Positions 45,547 to 56,870 of a DNA stretch of 64,000 bases are shown piece after piece. Every line of letters starts with the position of its first letter. The stretch's first letter is position 1. A model generated the notes under the pieces. That model saw only the letters and a program-made list of their open reading frames with translations, had not been told where the DNA came from and ran no database searches. The position numbers were made by a program, and so were the translations under genes. The stretch is from Aselliscus stoliczkanus (taxonomy: Eukaryota > Chordata > Mammalia > Chiroptera > Hipposideridae): the NCBI GenBank assembly GCA_033961575.1, contig CM066734.1:80870501-80934500 (forward strand), read 5' to 3'.

Positions 45547-46208
45547 TGTCACATTATAGCCTGCCTGTCTGCCCCTATGCACCTCTCCATAAAGACAGAT
45601 CATTACTTCAATATTATGCTTATTGTATACATCCCTATTTGGCCCCAAAGGATGGCTGGTTAGTCAATGACACATAAGATCCCTCAAGGGAGGGGCAACC
45701 TAAGCCAGAAGTGGCCACATGGATGCCTGTGGGTGCCAGTGGGTACCAGTGGGTGCCAATAGGAGGAATCACCAGTTGACAGAAATAGGACATGGATCCC
45801 TTCCTTCAGGGTCAGGCAGCCTGCCTGTGAAATGACCTATTAATATGATAATATCTGTCCTCCATGCATTCTTATCAGTAATCCTTGGCAGAAGAAGTTC
45901 TGTCTCTTAAGAGGTGCATGACAATAACCTCATGGGCCTCCAGTAATGGCAGATTGCAGGTGTGGGTGATTTGGCCTTGACCTATGTTTTCAGGTGTGGG
46001 ACACACAGTCAGCAGAAGTTACATTGACCCTTGCTTATGTGTAAGATAAAAAAAGGAACAGTCAGGCCCAATTCGGGGCTTCCTGTCCACGAGGCTGGGG
46101 TCCCATGGCCCCAAACTGTATTCTCTCTTATTTTGTGTCTCTCTCTCTTTCTTAACCTTTCACCGTTCCTTCTCTACTCCCACCTATCCTGTTGTGCAGG
46201 ACGCAACA
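45547..46208 (+). mobile_element. solo LTR, ERV2 (class II) type
   Basis: A 662-bp unit beginning TGTCACATTATAGCC and ending GGACGCAACA, with TG...CA ends. It is flanked by a perfect 6-bp duplication, the length typical of class II (betaretrovirus-like) endogenous retroviruses. A possible TATA-like GATAAAAAAAGG lies at 46045-46056, followed by a GC-richer stretch and a pyrimidine-rich U5-like end (TCTCTCTCTTTCTTAACC), which sets the orientation. GTGGGTGCCA-type units repeat three times near 45730-45757. No internal viral genes are present, consistent with LTR-LTR recombination. Confidence 0.85.
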
Positions 46209-46214
46209 TGTCAC
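46209..46214. repeat. 6-bp target duplication, right
   Basis: TGTCAC, identical to 45541-45546. Confidence 0.9.
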
Positions 46215-46398
46215 CTTGTATGACCTCAGCTGGAATATATGCCATTAGGCAACTGGAAATTTTTGCCACTTGGTGCATGCTCATGTCCACAAATGCTTGG
46301 CCAATGCCCTACAAGTACTGATTTTAGTGTTAGAAATAACTTTCAGTAAGCCGGCATCTACTAAATATAGGATCTGCAAATAATGAGGATCATTACAT
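46215..46398 (+). mobile_element. Tigger-like DNA transposon, right part
   Basis: GACCTCAGCTGGAATATATG, ATTAGGCAACTGGAAATTTT, GATTTTAGTGTTAGAAATAA and the end GATCTGCAAATAATGAGGAT. The end resembles a Tigger terminal inverted repeat read inward (ATCCTCATTATT...). It continues the left part once the LTR is removed. Confidence 0.5.
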
Positions 46399-46482
46399 CT
46401 ATATCTATATTTATATCTATAACAATCTATGTATAAATAAATATAGACATAGATATATATCTATATCTATAAATAGAAATTT
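46395..46482. repeat. ATCTAT-rich low-complexity, partly palindromic
   Basis: ATCTATATCTATATTTATAT on the left and ATATATCTATATCTATAAAT on the right, with a TATAGACATAGATATAT centre, give partial inverted symmetry. Confidence 0.75.
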
Positions 46483-46709
46483 GTGCAAATGATTTCAGTG
46501 ACTCGAGCATTTTTAAGTCATGTGTATGATAATGGAAAGCATTTTTATATCTTATAATGATGTCATTCAAACATTTCTGAGGTGCTCTTGCAAGTTCTAG
46601 TACTAAAAAATCCTGTCCCACAATCAATAACTTTGGAGTAGATATTAAATGTGATAAAATACAAGGCCAGAGACTATGCTGCTGCTCACTTATTAGAAAG
46701 CACTTTTAA

Positions 46710-46821
46710 GGGCCGGCTGAGTGGCACGGTGGTGAAGCGCTGGCTTGGGAAGCCAGCGGCCCCGGTTCAGGTCCCACATATGAGGGCCAGTAATACTAGT
46801 CACAAAAAAAAAAAAAAAAAA
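46710..46821 (+). mobile_element. SINE family A copy 7
   Basis: GGGCCGGCTGAGTGGCACGG, the hairpin GCGCTGGCTTGGGAAGCCAG, GCCCCGGTTCAGGTCCCAC and CAGTAATACTAGTCAC plus A-run. The target duplication AGAAAGCACTTTTAA is perfect on both sides. Confidence 0.96.
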
Positions 46822-47079
46822 AGAAAGCACTTTTAAAATATTAGAGATAATAATGAGAACATTTAAAAAGTATTTAAGTAACAAGTTGCTATCATAGTTG
46901 TATGTGCTCTGAAGATACATCAACCCAAGTTTATATTAATTTATATTTGAAAATTAGTCTTGAATCATTCATTTTTTTCAACTATGGAAGGTCTCCAGAA
47001 GTGCATGCCTAACATAAAGTGTAAGTCTTGTATGTGTGTAAATAAATCATTTCTACACTTTATGATGAATAAGTTTGAT

Positions 47080-47589
47080 CATTTTTCCATTTATTCATGC
47101 AATAAACTTTGAGAGTACAGTGAAAATAAGATTCCATACCTGTCGTTTTGAAGCACATAATCTAGCGATAAAGTCAAATAAGTAGAATATAATAAAAATG
47201 CATTGTTGACTTATAGGCAAAAGGATCCATAAAAGAGATAGCTATTTCAGTCTTGGTGGGGCAGGGTGTGAAAAGCAGAGGCAGAGGTCATGCAAATGTT
47301 TCCAGAAGAACACATTTCTCACCAGAGTTCTGAAGAACTGATAGGAGTTATAGAGACAATAGTGGGACAGTAGAATGTAAAGGGACAGTAGAATGTAAAT
47401 TCTTGTCAACTGGAAATAGACAGGAATGAAAAAAAGAGCATGAGTGCAAAACATGGAAGTAGAAAGAAATGAGGCTGCAGAGGTAAACTATATAAAGAGC
47501 ATGAAGAATTGTGCTTCTTGATTGATCAAAATACTTAAATAATAGAGGGAGACATTGCTGAATTTTAAATAGGAAAGTGACATGTTAAG
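47080..47589 (-). mobile_element. L2 LINE fragment, interrupted by MLT1
   Basis: Antisense L2 text: AAACTTTGAGAGTACAGTGA, GATTCCATACCTGTCGTTTT, AGCACATAATCTAGCGATAA, AATGTTTCCAGAAGAACACA, AGCATGAGTGCAAAACATGG and ATAGGAAAGTGACATGTTAA. It continues at 48059 with AAAATGACTCTGACCTATTT. Confidence 0.68.
47364..47399. repeat. 18-bp tandem duplication
   Basis: GGGACAGTAGAATGTAAA occurs twice in direct succession within the L2 relic. Confidence 0.93.
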
Positions 47590-48058
47590 TGTGACAAGTT
47601 TAAAACATGATCCCAAATTCATTGAGACTGGTCCCATTGAATCAAGGCTCTATGACGGCTGGACTAATGTAATACAGCAGAAGAGGGGCTTTGCCACTTT
47701 CCAAGAATTTGGTTTTCCAGACAACATCTACTTTCCTGTCTCTAGGGACAGAGGCTCTTAGAAATAAGTTACTATCTTGAAGGAACTCCAAGCAGTTCAG
47801 AAAGGCCCAAGAGGAAAGAACTAAAATTTCTGCCATCAGCTGACTTTCAACCAGAACCAACTGGCCAGACACTTGAATGTTCCATCTTAGAAGTTATTCT
47901 CCAGCATTTAACTGAGTCCTTCATGGATAGTGTGTGAAGCAGAGGTCTTTCCCTCCAATCCCTGTCCAAATTACACACTTATGAGCAAAGCAAATTGTCG
48001 ATTTTAAGTCTTGTAATTTGAGGTCGTTTGTGATGGAGCAATGGATAATTAGAATAAT
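47590..48058 (+). mobile_element. MLT1-type MaLR solo LTR inside L2
   Basis: AACATGATCCCAAATTCATT, CTTGAATGTTCCATCTTAGA, CCAGCATTTAACTGAGTCCT, AAATTACACACTTATGAGCA and GATGGAGCAATGGATAATTA follow the MLT1F/G-type order to the 3' end. L2 sequence continues on both sides, so the LTR inserted into L2. Confidence 0.75.
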
Positions 48059-48205
48059 AAGACTTGTTTTTACAAAAATGACTCTGACCTATTTGCAGTA
48101 GGAAAGACTGAGAAATTGAAGACAGAAAAGTCAGCTGAAAGACCACTCAAAGCTCCAGATAAGAAATGATGAGGGCTAAAACTTAGGTAACCAAAGTGAA
48201 GATCA
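48059..48205 (-). mobile_element. L2 LINE fragment, continuation
   Basis: ACAAAAATGACTCTGACCTA, GGAAAGACTGAGAAATTGAA and GATAAGAAATGATGAGGGCT continue the antisense L2 interrupted at 47589. Confidence 0.65.
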
Positions 48206-49639
48206 CTTACAACAGTGAACTTTACATTTACTATGGGTGAATGTTATGTAGGTAAAGTATGCATTAATAAAACTGTTTTTTTAAATAGAAATAATAAAAC
48301 ACAGTGTTCAGGGTAATCACTTTGGCACTTATAAGGATAATGTTGATGCTAATGTAGAAATTGTGTAAAGAAATGTCATCCAATTCCCTTGAAGTTTTGT
48401 TTGTTTCTATGGCAATGTGAATGGTTACCTTGCCAATAAAAATCTTGGCCAAGTTCATTAATTAATAACCAATATAATGTACAATATTCCCACCAAAAAT
48501 ATCTGCATTTCAGGTGTACTATACCACACATTATTGATTTGTCTCATGTTTCACTTTTATTAAAATACCAGTTTGAGATAATGTATATTGGTGGGAGATA
48601 GTTTAGAATATATGCAAGACATTCACTGCCCTTTTTATCCTAGACTTCTTTTTTTAGCCAAGCTGCTAATATGTAATTGTATTAATCTCTTAATTTCTTT
48701 CAGTCAGTCAATTTACTTTGTTATATCCTCAATTTATACAGTAGGGTTGAAGCACTTGAATGAAACATAGCATTTCAATTTTTTTAAAGATTTTTTGAAG
48801 ACACTATTCAATACATCATTCTAGTTTTACCTATTTGAAGAAGAAAACCTCTTATAAATCAAGAAAAGTTATTTACATGATAAAGCAGTTTGCATTTTTT
48901 TTATTTATAATATAAACAATGTATATTGACTAGATTTCCAATTTTTTTTTTCTTGGACCACAAGAAAGTTTAGAGTACATTTGTGAATCACATTTAGTAA
49001 TTAGATGAAAACTTAATGATTTGCCTGCCCTCACTTTCACCTGATCTTGCCCTAGCATTTTAGGTATCATTTCCCTGATTTTGTGTTCACTTCATCATGT
49101 AATTGTGTTTATGTTATAATTTTGTTTCTTGTTATAAGAAAACAAATCTTGCCAGCATCAATAGAAAATGAGAATGTACCATAAGAATCTCAGGTATGTA
49201 TGGAACCAGAGATTTCAATTAGCCAAGCTTTCTTTTTGTCTCTTATTCTGCATATGTCTATGCATTTGCTTCATTTTGCCTACATGTGGAAGATAGAACA
49301 TGCCCACCTCATAATCTAAAATTGGCATGCCATGAATGTATTAGTTTATGGTGTTCTGTCTCTCTCTTTCTCTTCTCCCTCTTCACACTCACTTATGCAC
49401 TTTCACTCTCTCTACCAATTCCTAGATTTTTAAGAAAGAGAATCTAATTAGATCAGTTTGGATGAAATGCCCACCTCTATTGGGCATAATCATGGAGCCA
49501 GTATGTTGTGGGTCACCTTACACAAACTATCTTCTAGGAAAGTCTAATGATAAGATGGGCATTCCTGAGACATTGCATATGATGTCTACATCAGCATTCA
49601 AGGAAGATCCTTTAAACCCTGTGTAAAAAGGCTTATAAA
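48206..49639. other. repeat-poor AT-rich DNA
   Basis: About 1.4 kb with no repeat or gene recognised. Confidence 0.5.
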
Positions 49640-49855
49640 AAGAATGCTCATACTGGGTCATTGGTCCTCACAGAATCTAGGAGATATTACTTTTATTACT
49701 TCTATTTTACAGATGAGAAAACTGAGACACAGGGAGTTTAAGTGATTTAACTAAATGCCACAGGAACTAAGTAGCAGATCTGGGATTTTAACTGAGACAA
49801 TCTGATTCCAGAGTCTGGAGCTTCAACTGTTATAAGACACTGCCTCTCTGGGTGA
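49640..49855 (-). mobile_element. MIR SINE, near full length
   Basis: Antisense MIR: TTACAGATGAGAAAACTGAG, ACACAGGGAGTTTAAGTGAT, GTAGCAGATCTGGGATTTTA and GATTCCAGAGTCTGGAGCTT, then CTGTTATAAGACACTGCCTC. The most clearly preserved MIR in the window. Confidence 0.9.
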
Positions 49856-50399
49856 AAGGGAAGAGTAAAGAGGGCATTCTACGTAGCACACTGTCCTCAA
49901 CATAACACATTATCTAGAAAATTAACACTCACATTTAGAGGGTTAAATATCTGACCTAGGCTTTTTTACAGCTATTGTTTCAAAATTAAATTATTAGCAC
50001 TGCAACCTTTCCACTCGTCTAAGAAAATGGTTTTAATACATGAAATTATTTTGAGAGATACGAGTATGGCCACATTTTTCTGAAATGTTACATCGTTTTC
50101 AAAATACATTCAGAAATGATGTTGTTCATCCCCTCACTCTCACCCCTAAATTAAAAAAATGTTTTAAAAAAGTAATCTAAGACTTAAAGTATATTTGTGT
50201 GGCATTTGGGTAACAAACTGTTGATAAATGAAAATAAAAGAAACATTTAAAACTGATGTGCAGCCTTGAATTTAAACAGAAAATTTTATATAGTTGGCAC
50301 CTCATGACACAGGTCTATAAAACAAATGAGAAAGAATCATGTACTTTAGTTGCTTTCTACTTTGAGTTTAAAGAAATGATTCAGGAACCTAATCATTCA
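49856..50399. other. unassigned DNA
   Basis: Nothing recognised. Confidence 0.45.
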
Positions 50400-50622
50400 T
50401 TCAGAATTTGTATAAAATTGAGGGCTTAGTATATGCCAGCTATTAAGAGCAGGATTATTACACATGTTATACATTTTGAAATAACAAATAATCTTTTAAA
50501 GTAGAAAAATATATTAATATCACTTTTTTCAGATGAGAAAAAAATATGTGCAGGAAATTTGAGATTTTAGGTTCTTTCTGAAAATGATACACTAGATAGA
50601 AGCCGGGATTTCTTTACCTTAA
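50400..50622 (-). mobile_element. MIR SINE
   Basis: Antisense: GGGCTTAGTATATGCCAGCT, TTACACATGTTATACATTTT, CTTTTTTCAGATGAGAAAAA and AGATAGAAGCCGGGATTTCT in MIR order. Confidence 0.72.
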
Positions 50623-51489
50623 TAAATTTTCTGTTACATAGTACTCCATGAGTATCTAAAAGCTACATTCTGATCTTCTTGGTAATCAGAGTTTGATCAA
50701 GATTATTAATATAAACTGTCTACCTTTTAAAAGAACAATATATGTATGACGGCTGACCAACCATTCACTATTTCACTTAGGGCAGGTTGGGTCAAAACTA
50801 TGATGATTGAGAGCTATAGGATGACACTGCATACCTAATGGAAATGTTAAACACAAAGCAAATTCTGTCAACGTAAATGATTGGCTCTTTAAATGGCAGA
50901 AGAGTTAAAGGACATCCTGAATCAATTCTTAACTAATTGGAAAATTAATTAAAGCCTGTCATTTTAACTCTGAGTATTTTTAAGCTTGAGTTTGATTACA
51001 GTTAACTAGCTGACTGCAAGAAGCCAAAAGTTTAAATTCAGTGAAATTATTGCCTGAATTTTTCACAAAATCTCATCCTTCCTGGTCTTGGAGTATGTTA
51101 ATGTTTAAAAATCCATCGATCCACAAATGTCCATCAATGATTGGCAAATAGGCAAACTGTGTCATGTTTAACATATCTCTTTCATTGTATGTCTTGTAAA
51201 TTTAGCTATTGCTGCTCTCTTCATGAGGTTCCACTAAGGCATTAAAATTATGCTTGCTAATCCTAGGAAAGTAATAAAATGCATTTCTGTTTACTATTTT
51301 CCCTAAGGCTAAATGTTGAGTATTTTAGAACTTTGAGTAGGCTAACCGTCCAAAAAAAAAAAAAAAAACATAAAACAGGTACATAAGCATAAAAATTAAT
51401 AATGAATTCCTTAGTAGACAGAGTCAATCCACCTGTTATTACTGTAATTCCTTTAGTAGTCATGATAGCAAAAATCCAGAAGTAATTTT
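50623..51489. other. repeat-poor block, possible conserved non-coding DNA
   Basis: The portion at 50870-51080 is rich in homeodomain-type cores (CTAATTGGAAAATTAATTAA) with no recognised repeat. An A-run at 51351-51369 has no clear element. Any conservation is inferred. Confidence 0.35.
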
Positions 51490-51725
51490 ATCAGAAAAGA
51501 GTCAACATTGACTGAGAATTTACTAGTTGCTGTGCTGGGCATTTATATGTTATGTCTTTAACCTTTAATACATCTTTATAAATGGGATGCTACTGTTTCT
51601 ATCCTGCAGATAAGGAATGGAGAATCAAAGAACTAAGTTATTGGTTAAAGGCCACAAAAACCAATGGGGAACTAAATTTCATTCAAGTTTTCTAAAACTG
51701 TATTTTTTCCACAGCCCTATACTCC
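51490..51725 (-). mobile_element. MIR SINE
   Basis: Antisense: TTGCTGTGCTGGGCATTTAT, TTTCTATCCTGCAGATAAGG, AAGTTATTGGTTAAAGGCCA and GGGGAACTAAATTTCATTCA in MIR order. Confidence 0.75.
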
Positions 51726-51734
51726 ATCTCATTT

Positions 51735-52400
51735 ATGGATGAAATATGAAAATAGACAATTCACAAATATAGAAATATAGCTTGTAAATGAACATGGGGA
51801 AAATGTCTACTCATGGGAATAAAAGAAATGTAAATCTAAATAAGCATAATAGATCATGTTTATGTATGAAAGAAGTGTTGATTAAAAATGTCAATACACA
51901 AAGCTGGTGAAAGTATAGTAATTCTGTCCACTCCTACTTTGCTTGAGTAACAGTAAAGAGATACTGTATTTTAGAAAAGTTTGGGGAATTTATACCACAA
52001 ATCAAAACATGTTCTTTCCATTTAATTCAGTGATCTATTTCTGGGAATCTAGACCAAGAAAATAACAACAAATTGGAAATTTATTTTTATATAAAGATAT
52101 TCATTACTACATGTGAAAAAGATCATGCAAATTATTGTGCATCCATTAGAAAGAATATTATACAGCCTTTGCAATTATTATTAAAAGTATCTTATTAATA
52201 TGAAAAACATCTTAATATAGAGTAAAAATATCCAGATACGATATTATATAAGCATTGTTATCACAATTGTAGAACTATAAAAAGGAAAATGATTGTATAG
52301 GAGTACACAAAAGTTCTAACAGGAGTGATGCTATCATAAGCTGTGTGTTCTTGTATGCACTATATACTTTATAACATCGACACTAAGAGAAGTACTACAA
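51735..52400 (+). mobile_element. old L1M fragment
   Basis: Sense: AAAATAGACAATTCACAAAT, ATGTCAATACACAAAGCTGG, CAGTGATCTATTTCTGGGAA, TTATTGTGCATCCATTAGAA and CACAAAAGTTCTAACAGGAG follow the ORF2 end to 3' UTR of old L1. No frame survives. Confidence 0.72.
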
Positions 52401-52857
52401 TTTTATAACTTTGAAGATTAAGGTGTGAAATGATGATTATGTACAATCAACTCCTAAAAGTCAATGATAATTGAATATTGATGATTTTGGAGAATGTGCG
52501 TGTTTGACATCATATGGGATGATTTCCCCTTCTCTTATGATAAAGTTTGGCATGATCAATCTAGAGGAAGGTTTCCACAAATGAGTAGGTCTTGTTAGTC
52601 AGCAAGTGTCTACTAAATCAGATCATGTTTTAGGAAGTTCTTGATAAGCTTTGATATGGTACATATTATGCTATTATTCCTATTGTGATGAGAAGAATAT
52701 ATGGAATATATATATACCTTTTGATTTCTAAGGTGAGATCAATTTAGGTATTCTTCCACTTTTAGAATTAATTCCAGGATCCATATCTATTCAAATTTGT
52801 GATGAAGGCTCCTTTCTTTAGCCTGTTTTAAATTAATTATCCTCAGTGAACACATGC
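52401..52857. other. unassigned DNA
   Basis: Nothing recognised. Confidence 0.45.
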
Positions 52858-52870
52858 CCTTTTAATATTT

Positions 52871-52990
52871 TTTTTGTTTTTTTTGTTTTTGTTTTTTGAG
52901 GGCAGTATCACTGGTCCTCATATGTGGGACCGAACTGGGGCCGCTGGCTTCCCAAGCCAGAGCTTAACCACTGCGTCACTTGGTCGGCCC
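52871..52990 (-). mobile_element. SINE family A copy 8
   Basis: A T-rich tail with G interruptions, GAGGGCAGTATCACTGGTCC, GGCTTCCCAAGCCAGAGC and CACTTGGTCGGCCC. The target duplication CCTTTTAATATTT is on both sides. Confidence 0.95.
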
Positions 52991-53004
52991 TCCTTTTAAT
53001 ATTT

Positions 53005-54439
53005 ATACCAAATACTTTGTCCTCCATTATATATTTGTCTTGAAATAATCAAACCAAGGGATATGGAAATACACTTTTGTGAAACTTCCAATATTATGGG
53101 TAGTGAGAATAAGCAACAAAATGTACAAAATTAGGTAGTAGAAAAATAAATATTAATAATATTATAACTTGAAGTCCTATTAAATCAAAAGATGTTCCTA
53201 CATAAATAAGTTCAAGCTGCAGTCTTTAAATATTATGTTAAATTAAAATGCAATTTTTAATTATTATGTGAAGTATTTCCCATATCACTACTGTTTACTG
53301 ATATATACCTCGATATTGTGTGGAACATGGATATAAGATAAAACATTATCCGTTTTTAAATATAAAAATTAATGTTTCAGATCTTTTTGTTAAATTCAGG
53401 AAACTGACAAATTTTAATGAACAGAAGGCAATTGATAAAATAGCACATTACTCAATATAATGTAAAATGGGAGATGTTTTTCATAGCATTTATTGTGCAA
53501 TGACTTCAACTTTTCCTGATTGTTTTTCAATAATATTATTCAAACCTTTCAGGTGAATTAATTTTCTCTTTCAAAACCAGAGCCCACCTCTAAGATCTCC
53601 GGATATCCCAATATCTTTCCCCAATTTAGCTGCCTTTGAATACAGAGATGAGTTGGATTCTTGGAGAGACATTCTGTGGGTACAATAGCTTTAAATGATA
53701 TTGTAGAGAAACTGGGAAAATGTGGTTTCATTTGGCATATGTTGAGCTTGAAATAATTTCAAGACTGAAAGCAGAAGGAAATCTAGCACTTTCAGAAATA
53801 GCAAAGGAGAAAGATCTTGTAGATATGTGTATATCTTCATGTAATTTTGAATTTTCCTATTTTGCACATTTTACAAGACTCTTAATTTTGTACATGATTG
53901 TCTTTTTATGGCTTTTGTTTCAGCCCAAAGTAGTGTTCATTTTTAATTCAGTACATAACATCCTTGATAATTCTTTAGAGATGCATTGACTTGGTAGCAA
54001 TCAGTTGCCATTGGACGCTAATAAGAACGTAGTAATCTAAAGCAGAGGAACATTAATACGGCAACTTAGGAAATGTAAGGCAGCTGTGACTCATAATATA
54101 TCTGATTCAACTGTGGATGCGTAATGGGCACAAAAAAGGAATCTGTGTCCTTGACTATTAAAAACAGACACTGGCAAACCACTTCTAAACAACCAATATA
54201 TATGGAACAAAACAAGCTGCTGCTTTTTCTCACGCGTATTTGAAGAAGGGGAAGATGTTTAAGAAGCTAGAAGACAGTAATACCTGGAAGTTTCATATGT
54301 GATTGCATGTCCTATTGTTAACCTACTTATGAAAGCTAAAAGAGGTGTTTTAGATAAACAAAGCCCACATCTGAATAAAATAAGCAATGATCCTGGAATA
54401 TCACTGCCTTCTTTCCCATCATGTTCCTATTCTGCTAAC
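53005..54439. other. unassigned DNA
   Basis: About 1.4 kb. An 89-codon frame at 53720-53989 begins well but turns hydrophobic-random and shows no domain or splice context. Confidence 0.5.
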
Positions 54440-54496
54440 ACATGACAAACATTCAGAACAGTTCTCGGCACCTAGCAAGCATTTGATAAATATCTA
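54440..54496 (+). mobile_element. MIR or L2 3'-end fragment
   Basis: AGAACAGTTCTCGGCACCTA and GCAAGCATTTGATAAATAT match the shared 'cagtgcctggcacatagtaagc...aataaat' terminus. Confidence 0.55.
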
Positions 54497-54497
54497 C

Positions 54498-54553
54498 CAC
54501 TGCTTTTGCTGCTGCTGCTACTGCTACTGCTACTATTGCTACACTACTGCTAC
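54498..54553. repeat. degenerate (TGC/TAC)n trinucleotide repeat
   Basis: Runs of TGC then TAC/TGC units, directly after the short MIR/L2 end. Confidence 0.9.
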
Positions 54554-54624
54554 GGGCTATGAACTGAGTAAAATTCTGGAGGAGAACATGGAATCTTCTC
54601 CAACAGCGCAGAGCAACAAAATAA

Positions 54625-55290
54625 TCCACCTTTAAAATCAGGAGATCTGCATCAGACGTCTATCTTTTTTTTTTTTTTAAAGATTTTATTGGGGAATTGG
54701 CGGAGGGGAACAGCGTTGGGGAATCGGGGAAGGGGAACAGACAAGTTGCTGTCTTTTTGTTCTTCAGTCTAGTTGCGGAGGATGTTGCTTCACTGTTGGT
54801 ATCGTCATTGCGCTCTTGCGCTCTTCCCGGATGAGGCAGATCGGTCGCAGCCTCTGGATGTCGCTCATCGCGGCTATTGGCAGCTCACGCTTGGCTGCCA
54901 GCCGCTCACGCTGGCTGTGGGCCACTCACTGTAGCCTATGGCAGCCCACTGCAGCAGGGGCTGCAGCCCATACCATCACCGGGGCTCGCACAGCCCAGCT
55001 CCAGGTGGAGCTGTTGTTAGCTGTAGAGGGCAGTGTCACTGGCCCTCACGTGGGATCCGAACCGGGGCCGCTGGCATCCCAAAACCAGCGCTTAACCAAT
55101 GCGCCACTCGGCCGGCCCTATCTTTTTCATTTACTAGTGTGAACTTGGGAAAGTCAAATAACTTTTATAACTTAAATTTCCTTGTCCTTAAGGTATTAAT
55201 AATGATATTTCACAGAATTATCAGGATTTCATGAAATTAAATGTGATATATAAATACTATCAGTTATTAACACTGCCTAGAATGTTGTAG
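54625..55290 (+). mobile_element. MIR SINE split by SINE C
   Basis: The head side (AAAATCAGGAGATCTGCATC) lies before the SINE. After it come ACTAGTGTGAACTTGGGAAA, GTCAAATAACTTTTATAACT, TTAATAATGATATTTCACAG and GCCTAGAATGTTGTAG, the MIR core and tail in sense. Confidence 0.72.
54669..55118 (-). mobile_element. SINE family C copy 3
   Basis: Reverse. AAAGATTTTATTGGGGAATT is followed by two terminal units (GGGGAACAGCGTTGGGGAAT, GGGGAAGGGGAACAGACAAG), GTTGCTGTCTTTTTGTTCTT, two tandem CTCACGC-TGGCTG units and the head complement ending CACTCGGCCGGCCC. The short target duplication TATCTTTT lies at 54661 and 55119. Confidence 0.93.
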
Positions 55291-56745
55291 ATTTATGATT
55301 AAAATGGCCTTTCCGTTCTTTTACTGGGGCTCATTTTCAAAGTCACAATTTCTAAATGATTAGCACAGTGAGTGTAAGACACACAGTTCAATATAGTCTC
55401 TCTAACATCATGTCATATTTACTTGAGACAAAGTCTGTAAAGAAACTTCATCTGTCCCCCTTCCCCAAAGTACATACTGCAATCTGCATCTGTGCTACTT
55501 ACTCCTTGATTACCAGAGCAAGGATGCATTAGCAACATCAGATTTGGTTAAAGCCCTTCCCTTCTCAGACAATGTACTGATGAGTCTGCATGGAAGTGGA
55601 ACTGATAAAGAAACAATAAACTTTCTTCTGTCCTCTCCTCATAGATCCTGTTTGGAGGTCTCAGCCTTGCACTCAGTAACTCCATCAGTCAATCCCTTTG
55701 GTAATATCCCTTTTCTGCACACCTTCTATAGGTTACTATTATGCAGTTTAGAAACTGCATAAATATGAAAGTAAAGTGCTTCTCCTTTGGAGGATCTTAC
55801 AGTTTCACTAGTAAGGCTGGTATACGTTCACAAAAACAACCCAAAACACGTTAAATTAATTGCATAAAGCACAGGATGGTGAGGTCATCTAAAGCAATTG
55901 TATGTATGGATACAGGAGTGCAGATGAAGCAGAATAAATCAAAAGTGTTGTGAAAGCAAGTTTTGAAAATATTCAAACATCTAAGTCTAAATTTATAGTC
56001 TGAAGTGCTATTTTGAAAAGCATGGCTTCTTTTCTTCTTTTCTTGTTCTCTTTGACCACTTTACTTGGATAAGTAAATATATGTGCATTGAATATGTAGC
56101 CCCAAAATGCTTTTTTCTAATTCTTATTAAAGTAATTTATGTGAGCAATAACTAAATGAGGCTTGGCATTTGGTGATAGGTTAGGATTCCCTGTGAGTCT
56201 ATACTCTGAGAACCAACTGTAAAATTATCAGCCCAGAAAGCATACAAATATATTCGCTGATGTATAGATGATTCAGATTTAATGACTGTCTCTGAATTCC
56301 AATTAATGGAAGAAAAAGAAAAATTAGTTTTCAACAATCTGGTGTTGACTCCTAGGCCAGTGAAAACCATTAAGTGTTGACCCTGGGCCAATTAACTATG
56401 ACTGGGGATTGGGTATACAGCTAGATAAATACGACTGCTAAATACCAAAGAAAGGGGATTTTGTGAGCAAGATAGACTTCATATAAAAGTACAGACGTCT
56501 TCTATTTTTCCAGTCTAGTAGCATCCTTGTATATTCATTCTTCTCATTTTACACTCAATTCCAGAACTCTGTTCAATGACATCCTAGATAGCTCTATTAT
56601 ATTCACATCCTCTATTACTTGATAATGTTTAACCTTGGGTCATTTAGAGTAATAGCTTTACCTACTTCTACTTACTTGCTATTGATCACTATGGGACAAA
56701 AATGTAATCATACTAAGTCTGTAGTATGTAAAGGTCTGTATTTTT
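55291..56745. other. unassigned DNA
   Basis: About 1.45 kb with no repeat family or coding frame recognised. Confidence 0.5.
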
Positions 56746-56870
56746 GTTTTTGTTTTTTTGGTTTTTTGGGTTTTTTTGAGGGCAGTGTTACTGGCCCTCA
56801 TATGTGGGACCCAAACCAGAGCCGCTGGCCTCCCAAGCCAGCACTTACCACCGCGCCAATCGGCCGGCCC
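56746..56870 (-). mobile_element. SINE family A copy 9
   Basis: A T-rich tail with G interruptions, GAGGGCAGTGTTACTGGCCC, CCTCCCAAGCCAGCAC and CCAATCGGCCGGCCC. Flanks AAAGGTCTGTATTTTT and AAAGGTATATTTTT. Confidence 0.95.

Noticed and set aside
46045..46056. active promoter (TATA-like GATAAAAAAAGG)
   Set aside because: Plausible as an LTR TATA-like site, but nothing shows activity. It is mentioned only within the LTR entry.
45547..46208. full endogenous provirus
   Set aside because: Only one LTR is present, with the same 6-bp duplication on both sides and no gag, pol or env-like sequence between or beside.
53720..53989. 89-codon frame starting with a plausible helical segment
   Set aside because: It turns into random hydrophobic text. 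No splice sites, homology or context that I can defend.
54816..55142. 108-codon frame rich in Ala, Ser and Trp
   Set aside because: It lies entirely in SINE C copy 3; the same peptide phrases appear from the other two C copies (22820-23059 and 42081-42483). It is repeat read-through.
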